A stretch of 64,000 nucleotides of DNA from Coprinopsis marcescibilis (GCA_004369085.1 ML210146.1:310001-374000); one strand, 5' to 3'; positions 13,741 through 27,003 are shown, counted from the first letter of the stretch. Program-made: numbers and translations. Notes: a model not told the origin generated them from the letters alone.

Positions 13741-16700
13741 ATGTCTTCCTCCCCTGCTTCGGGCACACACCCAAAAACACGTTTACGGGTCGCAATCAAC
13801 AACATTGACTACAGCTTCTCATCTTCGGGTCCTCTAGACAAGTCTGAACTTCCAAAATCTCCTGTCCTGAGGGTTTATGGAAATTCGTCGGTCGGAACAA
13901 AGACATGTGTCCACATTCACCAGGTTTTCCCATATTTCTATCTCGATTATCTTGGCTCCCTGCATCCTAAAGAAGGCGAGGATGTTATGCCAAATGGATT
14001 TACTGCAGCTGATTCTCCGCTAGTTAAACATTACACTAGAAGGCTGACACACTCTTTGAACCATGCAATTGCACTGTCCCTCAAGAGAAATCCAGCCTCA
14101 CCCAGTTCCCAGCACATCCGGGCGGCTATACTCGTCAAAGGGATCCCTTTCTATGGCTTTCATCCATCGTACTCTCCCTTTCTGAAGGTACTTGTCGCAG
14201 ACCCAGCACTCGTCGGCCGAGCGACCACAATCCTGCGATCCGGAATCGTCATGAAGACGCGCTTCCAGATCTATGAAAGTCATGTCAGTTTCCCCCTCCA
14301 GTTCTTGTGTGATTTTGGCTTGTACGGCTGCGGCTTTATGGATATCTCGGGAGGATGGGAACGTTGTACGGACGATGCGGTTGATGCACAGTTACCAGAA
14401 TTCAAACGTTCACCCCACTACCGGCAGTCAAGACTGCCGCTAGAAGTTGATATTATCGCGCCTCAGATTTTGAACAGGCATAACTTATCTGCACGAACCA
14501 TGCGATATCAAAGCGGAGTCACCCGCCCTGACAGTGTGCCCAACGAACAGCTGGTGGTCGGAGTGAAGGAATTGTGGGAGGATGAGAGGAACCGTCGGCG
14601 AGCAAAGGGTCTTAATCCTTCTCCGGAGGTACCCGTTGAACTCAGCGATTCTTCGAGGGGGAATGGCGGTGAGTGGGTGGGGGAAGCAAGATATTGGGAA
14701 GCAATCCGTAAGAGGATTGAATCCGAAAGACCGCTCGATCCTTATTCTGGACAACCAGAGCCTTGGGAAGGCAGAGTCATGACAACATTCGAAAGTATAG
14801 AGGTATTATGGGATAAGGAATGGACGACCTGGAAACCAGACATGTCCTCTCTTGCCCAGGCGGCTGATCAGGAAGCCCCAGAGAATGATACCGGGGAAGA
14901 CACGAACATGGCTATAGAAGTTGACGAGGGGTTGCTATCAAGAGAAGCACTGAACGCGGAGGAACTCGGCGCAGAACTACGAGAGAATCCAGTATACCTT
15001 GGTGAACACGGTGACATACACGGGGAAGAGGGCGAACAGGATGAAGACGAACACGAAGAAGACCGTGATTTAGAACATCAGCCTGAACTAGTGTAAGCTT
15101 TAGTCCTATGTTATTATGCAAAATTTACCGACTTTCGTAGGGAGGAGGATCCGTTTGAAGTGCATGAAATGGATAAGAAGAAGCCAGAGGAGGACATCGA
15201 ATATCGTCTCAAAAGGTCTCGGTTGCAGTATCGGTTCTAGTCGTTACCATGCTAATGCGTTTACAGTCCACCACCACCTGCTTCAGCAAGCGACCTGCCT
15301 CGCTTCGTTTCCCCTACGCCAGTTCGGTACGTCTAGTCAGCCTAACATACGAGTAGGTTGTTCACGCTGACCGACGATCCAGGCAGGGTACCCCTTTGAA
15401 CCTCGCTACGTGCGTTCGTTTGCCTTACGGAAGTCCCTTGCACTCACTCATCTCATTTTGTCTATGATACCAGCTCCGACGAGGATGACATTGCAACACG
15501 TTCATCACAGAACGAACACTCAGGTGCTGAGCTATCCCTAAACGGGAAGCGGAAGATTATCTCGCAGGAGGAAGAACGGGGGTCCTCTCGCAAAAGGCGA
15601 AAGGTTGACTTCAATTCTGCTGAAACTCAAGAATTCAAAGGAAATGAAGTCAAGGAGAAGGAGAGGACATCGTTAATTGCGGTCCGGGCAGTGAACCTGT
15701 CTCACGCAATTGAAACTTGCAAAGCCACCAACTCTAATCGGTATCAGTTTGTGCCACCACCTCCATCACTTGCTGAGCTCAAGCAGAGCTATGAACAACG
15801 TGGCGTTTCACAGCGTATATATCAAGTCCCTTACTTTTCTAATCCGACAGAAATCCCCGAAAAGCCTCGTGAATATGGCGGCCTTCTATTTCACTTGAAG
15901 GGGAATAATGTGAGATCGCTGGAAGAATGGCAGTCGCCAATCGACTCTGCTTTCCGATTTCTTTCGCTCGAATCAGCAGGCGTTGCGGGCTGGGAGTATG
16001 CAAGCCATCCCCCCAGCGTCCGGGAAGCTAGACGATGGTTACATTCGAACAACGGGGTAGATTCTGTTCAGGCAAAAAGGCAACAGTCCCAGGTGCGCTT
16101 CGGTCTAACACAACCGCTTGAGACTGTAAACTAATTTTGCTCGCCATGCAGATAGAGGGTCCGACTCAGGCAAACATTTATGGTTTCAAGAACTCGCTTC
16201 TCGACGCCGGACAAGCAAACCGAGAGTCTTCCGATATGAACATTCTGGGGATGGAAGTCTTCGGTCAGTCATTATCTCGACTGTTCCCTGTACATGAACT
16301 GACATTTAATTCAGCCCCAAGCGAGGGTGAAAGGTCTGCAGACCCAGAACAAGACGAAATCGTCGCAGTGTTCTACGCCTTGCACGTGTCAGGAGAAACC
16401 TCAATACGCACTGGGATAATCGCGGTCAACACCCCTCCGCTTACTTCGTCGAGGATGAGGGAATTCTCAATCGAATACGCCGAAAATGAACTAGACCTGA
16501 TCAACAGGGTGATCGATACAGTGGTAAATTTGGACCCAGACATAATTACTGGTTGGGAAGTTCAACGAGGCTCGTGGGGTTACCTCGATCGTCGAGCCAA
16601 AGAACTTGGTAGGATTTCCCGCTTTCTTGTGTCAGTGTTACCTATTCAAATATATGTCTAGGACTAGACCTCGGTGACATGATTTCGAGAGCCCCGCACG

Positions 16701-19591
16701 GCCGTGGAAGTCGTAGTGAGCAATGGGGCTTCCGAAAGACATCGACTTTTCACACCGTCGGACGGCACGTTTTCAACGCCTGGAGGATCATGCGATCTGA
16801 ACAGACGCTGTCCATTTACACCTTTGAAAATGTGGCATTCCACGTCTTACATACAAGGTAATTTTACTGACTTCGTTCAATCTTTCCCATACTCAACACA
16901 CCTGGCTTTAGGGTTCCTAGGTATACTTCGAAGACTTTGTCCCGGTGGTACCATAGTCCAGCCCCAGCCGATACGTCGCAATTGTTGCACTACCTGATGA
17001 AAAAAACGTACATGACGCTGGAGATGCTTGAGGAAATAGAAATAGTCACCAAGACTGCGTAAGTGTGCCTTTTGGTCTCTGCTATTATGCCACTTACAGT
17101 CAGCTACCAGGGAATTTGCTCGTGTCTTTGGGGTAGACTTCTTCTCCGTCATCAGCCGAGGGTCACAGTTCAAGGTCGAGTCGTTCATGTTCAGGATCGC
17201 AAAACCAGAAAGCTTCGTTCTCATTTCTCCTAGTAAGGCTGATGTTAGTATAGTTCAAAACCTTCCAGTTTCCTCTTATCCAATTTGATTACAGGTCGGA
17301 AAACAAAACGCAGCAGAATGCATGCCTTTAATAATGGAGCCGTTGTCTGCCCTTTATACAAGCCCTCTGGTGGTTCTTGACTTTCAGTCATTATACCCGT
17401 CAATCATGATCGCGTACAACTACTGTTATTCAACCTGCCTAGGTCGCGTACAAGACTTCCAAGGAACATACAAGTTTGGTGTCATTGATCATACTCTCCC
17501 CGAGGGCGCCCTAAAGCAGCTAGAAGATAACATTACGGGTAAGTCGTTGTGTCGGTACATTCGATGTGTCTTCTCATTGCGTATCTTCAGTTGCTGCCAA
17601 TGGGATCATGTACGTCAAATCCAATATTAGAAGGGGCTTGCTTGGAAGGATGTTGGTCGAACTCTTGGATACCCGTGTCATGGTTAAACAATCGATGAAG
17701 GGTGTTAAGAATGACAAGGTACTGATCATGCTCCTTGCAACCATCATTGAAAGATTTGACGAATATGGTTTCAGGCTTTGAAGAGAATCCTGGATGCCCG
17801 TCAATTGGCTTTGAAATATATAGCCAATGTCACTTATGGGTATACGAGTGCGTCTTTCTCTGGGCGCATGCCTGCTGTGGAGATTGCGGACAGTATCGTT
17901 CAAAGCGGGAGAGAGACCTTGGAAAAGGTACGCCTTTGTGTCGTTTGCCCCGTAATCAATTTGAGTAGATTTCGAATAGGCTATCATGCTGGTGAACAAC
18001 ACAAAGAAATGGGGTGCACAGGTGAGTTTATTCCGCGCTCTGTGTGGCATTCAAGCTCAATCGCGAACCTCCGAGGTCGTATACGGCGATACGGATAGCA
18101 TGTTCATGTAAGTGACCACCGATCAACAGCCAGACCGGCTGATTTACTGACTGGCTCGCTAGCTATCTGCGAGGCAGGACGAAAGATGAGGCGTTCAGAA
18201 TTGGATATGAGATAGCAGACACTGTAACCGCTATGAACCCTGCTCCGATCAAGCTGAAGTTTGAAAAGGTAAGGCTCATAAACCCATCCGCAAGTTATGG
18301 CGATGATGTTGCTATCAGGTCTACTTCCCATGTGTCCTAATGGCCAAAAAGCGCTACGTGGGGTTCAAGTATGAGGCCATTGATGCCACGGAGCCTGCCT
18401 TTGACGCCAAAGGCATTGAAACCGTCCGTCGAGACGGAGTTCTTGCGCAGCGCAAGATGACCGAAACATGCCTCAAGTATGATTGGCCGCATTACCAAAC
18501 AGAACCTCTATGTTAACCGCCCCACGATTTAGACTGCTTTTCAGAACGCGAGACCTCAGTCAAATCAAGAGTTACTGTTGCCGGTCTTTCATGAAATTGC
18601 TTGAGAACAAAGCGAATCCACAAGACTTCATTTTCGCGAAGGAAGTGAAAATGGGAACCTATAGGTAAATTGAGCCTTTTTATTTTTGTTGAAATCTTAT
18701 GACTTTTCGCAGCGAGAATGGACCGCCCCCGCCTGGAGTAGTCGTGGCAGCTCGAAAAACGGTGCAAGACCCGAACTATGAGGCACAATACGGCGAGCGC
18801 GTGCCCTATTTGATTGCGAAAGGAGAGCCTGGGGCCAGATTGGTCGATCGCGCCGTGGATCCTACAGAATTCTTCGAGGATGGGTGAGCGCCATTTCACG
18901 GTCCACGTGGAAGACCCTAATCGTTACCACAGTGACCTGCAACTTGACGCCGAATACTACATCAACCGAGTGCTGATTCCTCCGCTGGACAGAATACTCA
19001 GTCTTGTCGGAGCTGACGTCAAGCAGTGGTACCGCGACATGCCCAAGCCGAATACGACAACTGAAGTGGCATCCCCGAGGAAAAACAGAGCTTCCATCAG
19101 TCCTGAGAAACCCAGAATGGAGGAGCACTTCGGACATATGCAATGCGCAGTCTGTGGAGGAAGCGCAGATCAAGGTCAGTTTAAAAGATTCTCGAGTATA
19201 GATATGCCACTTAGCAAGTGAGCCAGAACTCTGTGATGTCTGCAACACCAACTCAGATGAAACGATCGTCAACCTAGGCGGTACTGTACACGACATTGAG
19301 CAGCGCGTAAAACACGCTCACGAAATCTGCGCATCGTGCGCAGGTTCGGCGTTGGGCGAGCCGATTGAGTGCGAGTCTTTCGACTGCCCTTGGTACTACG
19401 ATAGACATCGAGCAGACGATCGATTCTCTCTGGTGCCTATGTATGAAGGGGCGTCTGAAGTTATACAATGGCAGTTGGAGGATTCTGCCCCAGGGACACC
19501 AGAAGAAATGGGGGAAAGCGTAACGGACACAGGGGAATCAGAAGAGACCTCGCCGAACACAACAGACTCTGAGGATACAATCAAGGCATAG
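13741..19591 (+). CDS. REV3: DNA polymerase zeta catalytic subunit
   Basis: B-family polymerase for translesion synthesis. The N-terminal domain starts LRVAINNIDYSF, followed by an acidic linker (EDEHEEDRDLEHQPELV) and a basic segment (GKRKIISQEE to SSRKRRKVDF). Polymerase motif A is DFQSLYPSIMIAYNY, motif B lies in QLALKYIANVTYGYTSASF, and motif C is VYGDTDSMF. The C-terminus carries CysA (CAVC, then CDVC) and CysB (CASC, then CESFDC) with the Rev3-specific DCPWYYDR; CysB binds an Fe-S cluster in family members and links to accessory subunits. About fourteen short introns interrupt a protein of roughly 1,650-1,700 residues. ATG 13741 (MSSSPASG) is chosen; an upstream ATG at about 13687 would need an extra intron. 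Confidence 0.95.
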
Positions 19592-19628
19592 CTCCAGGCT
19601 TTGCTGTCATTACACGGTCGGATGTATA

Positions 19629-20373
19629 TTACACAGTTTGATAAGCGCCTGGAGGTGGTTGAGACGGTGCTTGTTGAGGAGGAGGAGCCGCATGACTGGC
19701 GGGTGCATTGTGGTGAGATGGACGGACAAAAGTGGCGTCGTCGTCAACTGGTTGATATCCGTCCCGGGTACTGGAAGTAAAGCCACCTGGCATGGCCCAG
19801 ACTGGGGAACTATTGAGCCACTGTTATTTTTAACGAAGCAGGGAAATCTACGTACTTGTAGCCCCTTGCAAATTTGTTCCTCCAATTCCCAGACCCAATT
19901 CGCCTCCGCGTTGGCGGAGCGCGGTTGAGAATGCGAGGATAGTTGGGACCTAATAACAGAATTGTTGGCCTGCTGATCATTTTCACGAGTGGAAAACGCA
20001 CCTTGAGGAGGACGAGGAGGACAATCAACAGTGCACTGCCAAAGTTCTGTGGCTGCCTGAAGAGCACGACCAGGTCAGATATCACGGAAAAAAGGAGCAA
20101 TCCTGTGAACTGGGGGCAATGTTATTGAATAGCCCCTGGCGGGTATCAAGGCTAAAGTTTACGGTTTGCAGCGACTGTACAGCTTCAGTCTGCTCCTGAA
20201 TGTAGGTTCCAAAGAGAAACAGTGGAAAATTGTAGGAGACTGAAGATGTGACGGTCATCGTGAACGATAGAATCTGTAAAAGAATCAGTTCTGTGTTTTT
20301 GCGGGGAATATATTGTAGCTACCGTGCCATAGAGCAGCAGCTTGGAGGAGTCGAGACTTCGGACAAAGTCCAT
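19629..20373 (-). CDS. AGTRAP-like four-helix membrane protein
   Basis: Not an obvious long frame; five or so exons join smoothly. MDFVRSLDSSKLLLYGT is followed by ILSFTMTVTSSVSYNFPLFL, a second helix (LLLFSVISDLVVLFRQP), a third (FGSALLIVLLVLLK), then VPTILAFSTALRQRGGELG and a soluble tail with DGYQPVDD. The third helix followed by RQRGGEL and YQPVD matches the order seen in animal angiotensin II type-1 receptor-associated protein (SLLLKP, YRERGGEL, YQTID). The stop is at 19629-19631, with a Pro/Gln-rich end (APPPQQAPSQPPPGAYQTV). The role in fungi is unknown; a Golgi or endosomal membrane location is inferred from the animal family. The gene is head to head with DPH7, 192 bp apart. Confidence 0.7.
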
Positions 20374-20565
20374 GTTTCTGGAGTAAGAATGGAGGCGAGG
20401 TCGAGGTATTCACAGAGTCCAGTCAACCTAAACGGTAAACCGCTGCGTCACCTCCTTGCTGTCGGCCCGGTCTGTTTCCGGCCGTCTTTAGGGGGGCTTG
20501 GCAATGGTTGCTGAAGCGCTCGTCCGGTTTCAACTCATTTTTTGTCTTCGCCATCAATACTCCGG
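20374..20565. promoter_or_regulatory. Divergent promoter region, AGTRAP-like and DPH7 genes
   Basis: The 192 bp separate two start codons facing away from each other. No known motif stands out by eye. Confidence 0.45.
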
Positions 20566-21930
20566 ATGGTTTGCTCATATGACACGCAATATGCAGCAGA
20601 TAGTATAGAATTCTGCCCCGCATTGGGATCTACCGATGTCTTCGTCTGTGGAACGTACGAACTAGTCAAAGATACGCCTCATCCCCAAGGTCATGCCGGT
20701 CCAAAGGCGTATCGAAAAGGGCAATGTCTGGTATTCAGAATAAACGAGGTTGAGCCTGACCATATGTAAGTGACTCAAACTCTCTGCTACGGCCAATTAT
20801 ATCCCCCGTGAAACAGTGACCAGGTCCAGGAACTCGACTTCCCAGCTATCCCTGACATGAAATGGTTTGTGTCCCGTACGGACACTCTCGAAATCAGTCA
20901 GACTCATCTAGCCCTCGAGGTGCCACGGCAATCACTTCCCATCTCCTGTCTTGGCTATTGCGGACTCTGAAGGGTCGATAACCCTGCTCCAATTGGACCA
21001 GGACACAGCAAACTTGAAGCAAATCAATTCGACACGATGCGAGGATATCAGCACTCTCTGTCTCTCTTTAGACTGGAATAACCGAATCGGTACAACGACG
21101 TATGCGTTCCATGCTAGCCTTTCCGCACGATTAATCTCAAAGGTTCCTAGACAACCACTTGGACTTGCAGTGTCCTCGTCAAACGGCAATATATCCTACA
21201 TCCAGGTTGACGATACCGGGAGCATGCGGATTGTGAACCAATGGCATGCTCACGACTATGAACCTTGGATCACGGCATGGGACTACCATGATCCTAACAT
21301 GCTGTTTTCAGGCGAGTTATCGCAATCTCGGCGAGGATTAACCCGTTCTAACCTGCAATCAGGCGGGGACGACCTTACCATGAAGCTTTGGGATATAAGA
21401 AGTGGGTTTGAGCAACCTTCATTGACCAACAAAAGGTTTGGCGCTCTTCATCGCGCGTGTTGCCTGTTTCCCAACGTTCCATAGATTCGATGCTGGGGTA
21501 ACCACCATTCAAAGCCATTTCCACATCCCACACCTAGTCTCGGTAGGAAGGTAACCATGGGCATGCTGTTTTGGAACGTGATGTGTGCTGAATATTGTCT
21601 AGCTATGACGAGAAAGTTCGTTTCTTCGACACAAGGAACTTGCAGAGACCCATAGCGGAACTGGATGTTGGCGGAGGAGTCTGGCGCGTAAAATGGCACC
21701 CATCCATCGAACGACAGCACGACATGGTGATTGCCTGCATGCACGATGGCTTCAAAGTGGGACAATACTCGAATGATTCCCAGCCACAAATCATCAGCGA
21801 ATTCCGGGAACACGAATCTCTAGCATACGGTGTGGATTGGTCGTTCTCCACAAACCCTTGGGCGAATGGATCCACCACGATAGCCAGCTGTTCTTTCTAT
21901 GACCATAGCTTGCGCGTTTGGTCTGCATAA
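20566..21930 (+). CDS. DPH7: Diphthine methylesterase (WD40), diphthamide pathway
   Basis: WD40 protein that removes the methyl ester from the diphthine intermediate on elongation factor 2, letting the final amidation proceed. It starts MVCSYDTQYAADSIEFCP. The blade repeats include PVLAIADSEGSITLLQL, AWDYHDPNMLFSGGDDLTMK with LWDIRSG, and VGSYDEKVRFFDTR. The GGGVWRVKWHP motif is a hallmark of the RRT2/DPH7 family. The last blade ends SFYDHSLRVWSA. About five introns are needed, including one that removes the stop after DIRSGFEQPSLTNKRF. Estimated length is about 370 residues, as expected. Confidence 0.92.
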
Positions 21931-22011
21931 AGATTCACACCATTATTACCGAGGCACAATTAGATCTATAGTATCTAGCGATAGTGAATGTGTCAAGTCT
22001 GCTGCTGTCTG

Positions 22012-24026
22012 TTAGGGCTTGTGTTCGGGGGGCTCCCTTTTCTCCCCCAAGGCATCAAATCCTTTGGTGACAAAGCTCAGTGTCCAACGCGATAGTCCTC
22101 TGAGAGAGTCGGGCTGTTCGGCAGCAGCATGGAGTAGGACGGCCATTGAAACCACAAAGGCTCCCCTGATAGAAAAAGGGTTAGATTTATATCTTCAACG
22201 TCGTCGTACGCCCACATACCCTTCGAAAAGACTGGCTAAAGGGAGCCACTTGGCCGATAACTTTCGAGGCAGCAACGTCCTTAGAGCACGTGGGAGAACA
22301 TATAGTGCCATTTCGCTTCGCCTTTTCCCGTTCTCTATCCAAATGCTCGATCCGCAGACAAGGGACCCAACAAACATCCCACCGTAAGGACCATCCCAGA
22401 TTTGATGAGATATAGAAGGGAAGAGCCTGGCAAGAACGAGTGTTCGTGTGCAGCACACAGCATAATAGTAGAGTGCGATGAAGGACGACAGGAATGCGGA
22501 GCTTCTCAGTGCCCCAGCAGCCAGCCTTGATATAACTCCGAGTTGAAGAAGGCTGCTTGGCCGAGTCAACAGTGTTGGTATAAAGTGGACCTAATTACCC
22601 ATCGTCAGCAAAGTTCCGTCGAAGAGAAGATCAAAGCTCACAGGGAGGTAAATTGCCAAGGCTTGAATAAGCCCTTGATATATCCGTAATGTCGCGTTTA
22701 CGTGACAGCTACGAGTTGGACATCCCAGCTTTGCGCCAAGTTTCCCGTGCACTAATTCACAAGGAATTCCACCAACTCCTGGTCGGCTTTTCACTCCAAG
22801 TTGCTGCCACACCGCGGTTGCAGCAGCTCCACCGTAAGCAGGGACTAGTTCTGGGTTCCCCCAAGATGCCGGTAATCCCAGCTCTACAGCGTACTCTTGC
22901 AATAGCCCAAGGTTCTTGGGAGACCCGGCAATATAGGACCAATCGTTAGACTTGATTAACTGAAGTGTTCTGATGAGTCGGCTGTCGAGATGGGCCAGAG
23001 TGGCAATCCATTTTACATAAGATCGTGGCAATCTGGGGGCTGCATGTCAATGGAGCTTCGGAGGAAAGCAACTGACGACATACCTATGGGGATCATAGAA
23101 GAAACACCACATTATCCTGTCCAGGTGTCAGCGCTGCAACTCGAGTTTGTTCTCATGACTTACCGTGAGGTACAGACCCAGAATACGAAAGCGTCGACCT
23201 GGGTAGCAACATGAGACCCAGCCTTGTGAAGTGTTTTCGTCACAGTCGATGCTTTTGAATCTTTAGATGTGTGCCTCGACGTCCCATTTTGAGCGTGGTT
23301 CACGCCGTTTCCATTCGTTTTGGAAAGGGTTATGGAGGGACTAGATAACTTTTGAATGAAGGATTGCACGACAGAGTCCATCGCCCTAACAACCAGCAAT
23401 AGCGTGAAGTCCAGAGTAGGAGATGGATAAGATGGTTGTCGACCTTTCTCCCGCAGGGATCTCTTCCCCCCAGCTTGAAGAAAGTTGAAGCCAACGGCCG
23501 CAGCGACTGCATTGAATAGAACGAGTTGATGTTCTTGAGGAAGGTCGAAGCCCTCCAGCCGTTTCTTCAACGAATCGGGGAGCGCCAGAAGGGTCGCAAA
23601 GCGTTGTCGGATTGAAAAGTTTTGCTTCGAGTTGGCGAACCTGTTCCAGAGGCTTGAGAGTGCAGGCCCGCCTGCAGCCGCAGTCGCCACCGCAAATGCG
23701 AATCCATCGTGTCTGAGTTCTTTGGCGAGGAGCTGTACAAGTGGCGCAACGTCGACACGTCTTCCTTTCGCCCTGATTGAACTGGACAGGGTCTTCACAA
23801 GGGCCGGGCCGAGTGACAGAGTAAAGGCCAAGCTGTACGCGCGAAGGGCAGTTCTTGCTGGATGGGTAGGCTCCAAGGCAGAGACTATCGTCCACCACCG
23901 TTGGATGGGAGTGTCAGACATAGCATCTGTGTTGGCGACGAGATCGTCTAGATGGTGGCTTTTATTGACATGCACAAAGATGTCCATGCACATTTCACGC
24001 ATGTGATAATTATAGCCGACTTCCAT
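22012..24026 (-). CDS. TMEM135-like multi-pass membrane protein
   Basis: The start MEVGYNYHMREMCMDIF is chosen at 24026. The N-terminal half has hydrophobic stretches (ALRAYSLAFTLSLGPALVKT, FAFAVATAAAGGPAL). A Cys-containing segment (CPTRSCHVNATLRIYQGLI) leads into a helix-rich half with LRSSAFLSSFIALYYYAVCC and GGMFVGSLVCGSSIWIENGK plus RRSEMALYVLPRALRTLL. A final intron joins to GAFVVSMAVLLHAAAEQPDS and RGLSRWTLSFVTKG, ending at 22012. This order matches TMEM135, an animal protein of peroxisomes and mitochondria tied to lipid handling and organelle shape. A peroxisomal location here is inference only. Confidence 0.75.
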
Positions 24027-24255
24027 GAAACTTAACCTTAACACATCTCTTTTTACGGCTTAGCAAAGTCCCCTCATTAGCTACCCATTATTACAGATTG
24101 TATAGTAAGAAATACTCGATCCAAAATAACTGTGCAGCATAGCGAGCCAATTCATACATACTGTTCTGATAGCGACCAACTGGAGCGTAACATAGCATCA
24201 TCATAGCAATGGTGCATAGTTTGGCGACACAGCTGAAGTGCAAATAGGCGCAAGG

Positions 24256-25705
24256 CTATTTCACAGGTAACGGTGGCGTCGGATTGCCTTCCAGGGCATT
24301 CGCGTAGCTCCAAAAATCCAACTCTGTAGATTCCAAAGCTTTACCCTTGCCGTACGGGATATCCAGTTCTTGGAGGAGTCCTCCCAAAGCCAATAACTTT
24401 ATGAACTCCGCACGAGAGTCTGGATAGATGAAAGAGCGCAAGATTCGATGTCCCTGTGTTGGAGTTGTTATCAATGCAACGGACACGATGTTGCAAGACA
24501 CTTACATATTTACGAAGCACCGGTATTAGGTGGTCTCTGGGAGCGAGTGCCACCGACTCCTGTGAGAATAGCTCTAATGCTGCGATTTCGGATGGGAGCG
24601 GTCCCTCATCCTCTGTCCACTGCTTTTCGTGGCGCTTTCCACTTCCGTCTAGAATAGTAAACTCGTCCTTGTGTTGAGGATGATAATATCCAAACCACAG
24701 CCGCCAAACTTCAAGCTTTCGACCGTCACGACCAAAGCGCTTCATGAAAACTCTGCAGCGCTCCCAGTCTGCGTCAACGGTATCTCCAATCCAGACTTCA
24801 TCTGGATTCATGTCGTTCCAACGACTAGTAGTTGCGTCGGACGACCCGGAAATGATGGAAAGAGGTATGGAAGATGCGCCAGACTGCCGACGGTTGCCTT
24901 TTGATAATGCACTTGAAGCGTCGTCGGAGCCATGCGGGTGCAACAGCTCATTGTCTTCGTGTCGCTCTTTGCCTGGCCTGACCATGAGGCGTATCCAACG
25001 GCGACGTCGAACCCATCCCCCTGCACTCATAGCCCCTACTTCGGCTCGCCAATGGTGCCTACGAAACATCCAATTGTATTCGAAGCCATCGTGCTGGACC
25101 TCTCCACTATCGGTTCGCATGTCAATCATCCAGCACCGCGAGACCCACTTCCAGGTGCCATCTGGAAGGGTATATCGATCAAGAGAGATAGGTGGCTGAT
25201 GTGACCGTCGCTTAGAGGCGTTTGGTAGAGTGAAAGGGGATGGGTCCCACGGAAGGAGAGAAAGATTTGAATAATATGGAGTAGAAAACAGCGTGATGCT
25301 GACGAAGAGCTAATTGAGCGAATATCCTGCACAGAGAACGCGTCAGACATACCCTCTTTGATTCTCGTAGACCACTGCCCATTCATAGTGGTCTTGTCGA
25401 TTTGCAGGTTGCAGGAGAGAAGCCGCACTATCCAGACGGATGGTATCCTGAACCTCGGCTAACCGAGTCTGCGCTGTTGGTTCTTGCACTGTGGCATCGT
25501 CTGACCCAGAGTTAATGGACTTGGGTGAAGAGCGCCAGAGACGAGAAATCGACAGAGCACTAGATTTCTTGGGTGCAAATCTACGGCGAACGGGGTCGGC
25601 GACGTTTGTGTTGTCGAGCACGAGAGAATTCGGTTCAGGGACCTCTGAGACTGACTGAGGAAATTGAGAGATGGAGACTGGAGAAGCCACGACAGCCTTG
25701 CTCAT
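24256..25705 (-). CDS. Dysferlin-domain (peroxin-like) protein
   Basis: The start is MSKAVVASPVSISQF at 25705. After a disordered N-terminus, a short tract with YEWAVVYENQRG and a hydrophobic-aromatic stretch leads to a DysF-type module: LPDGTWKWVSRCWMIDM, then DGFEYNWMFRRHHWRAE and VRRRRWIRLMV. Such Trp/Arg-rich modules occur in fungal peroxins of the Pex23/Pex30 group, Spo73 and fission-yeast Mug65. The C-terminal half contains EVWRLWFGYYHPQHKDEF and ends ALEGNPTPPLPVK. No clear membrane helix is seen, so it resembles the Mug65/Spo73-like soluble type more than Pex30. Roles in peroxisomes, ER contact or spore membranes are possible. Confidence 0.75.
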
Positions 25706-25923
25706 TGCAGACGACGACGAGGAACGCACTGCGTTTGTCTCCCCGGGGCCTTACTGAGTGGGCATCTTTTGTTGTTGCAAGCTGGAGATGGTCAAAGTGC
25801 CAAATATATTGGCTCGGCACCAGTAGTGCACGTGATTCTCCATGCAATACGTCACCAGCCAGTGACATCTTTCATCGGAGGCATTTGCAACGGCCAAATG
25901 TTTTCGGCCCTGCACAAGTCGTT
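25706..25923. promoter_or_regulatory. Divergent promoter region, dysferlin-domain gene and JAC1
   Basis: The 218 bp separate two divergent start codons. A CACGTG E-box at 25829-25834 and an inverted CCAAT (attgg, 25808-25812) are visible. Confidence 0.45.
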
Positions 25924-26770
25924 ATGTTCTCTTCTTCCTTCATCCGGGCTGTTGCCAGGGCGGCTACTTCTCGCACTCTGGTCTACCATGCTCGGTCAAG
26001 CTCTCGTATTCAATGTCTAGCTCTGGCTGCTCCCTCAAGAAGGAGGTTCACGACGTCGGCTACACAGTCACGACAGCGAAATTGTCCGAACTGTGGTAAA
26101 CCTCTGTCTTCTGCACTGCCGGCTTGCAATAGTTGTTGGAGAATTTTTGTCTTGCCAAATGATGTATCGCACCATGCGCTACTTGGGATCCCATACGAAC
26201 CCAACCCGTTTGTTGTCGATATACCCACATTGAAACGAAACTTCCGTCGGGCGCAGTCAGTCTGCCATCCAGATTCTTGGGCTTCGAAGAATCCTGTCGG
26301 TGGTCCATCTCCTTTCTTGAAGTTCGCTAAACATACGACATAAAGGGCCAGCAAGATTCCGCGCATGCATTGTCCGCGCGCGTCAACCAAGCATATAGAA
26401 GTTTATTGGACCCTCTTGCTCGCGCTGAATATATTTTGGAACGCAACAATGTATCTGTTTCGGAGACGGATCAAGTGCAAGATGTTGCCTTTATGTCCGA
26501 GATTATGGAAATCAGGGAAGAAATTGAAGAAGCAGAAGACAATGAGCAAGTCGAGGCCATGCTTGAGCAGACCACAGGTATGTCGTTCGAGTCACCCGAC
26601 ATTGTTTCCGTGCTCAGACTCTTCCAACAGACAAAATCTCGAGCACTGTTGATGAAATTGAATCTCTCGTTGGAACAAAGGAGTGGAATGGAGTAAAAGC
26701 AGCTGTCATAAAACTTAGATACCTGAATGGAATATTAGAAGCAGCTAAGCGTTGGCTTGACCAACGTTGA
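25924..26770 (+). CDS. JAC1: Mitochondrial Fe-S J-protein co-chaperone (HSCB/Jac1)
   Basis: Type III J-protein that delivers the Fe-S scaffold to the mitochondrial Hsp70. It begins with a basic, Ser-rich targeting region (MFSSSFIRAVARAATSRTLV). A tetracysteine element follows (CPNCGK and CNSC), present in human HSCB but missing in yeast Jac1. The J domain has the HPD motif (VCHPDSW) and an NQAYRSLLDPLARAEYIL helix. The C-terminal helical bundle includes IEEAEDNEQVEAML and VKAAVIKLRYLNGILEA. Two introns are clear: 26300-26345 or so, joining SKNP to GQQDSAHALS, and about 26579-26630. Length is about 240-250 residues, normal for the family. Confidence 0.93.
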
Positions 26771-27003
26771 ATACGATGTTGGAGTCGGTTGACTGTATAT
26801 AGCAGACTTGTTCGGCAATGTCCGAAAGTTTGAAAATGCATAGTATGCCAACGCACAGCGCTTACTCTGCTTCACCCACGACCATCACAACCTAGACTCA
26901 AACGCACTCAAAGGTAATTTGTCCTGGCAATTTGTATCAAATAGATCCGTGCTGGTTTAACGTCAATGTGCATGCTAGATCGGTCCAGGCGGCCAACCGT
27001 TGA

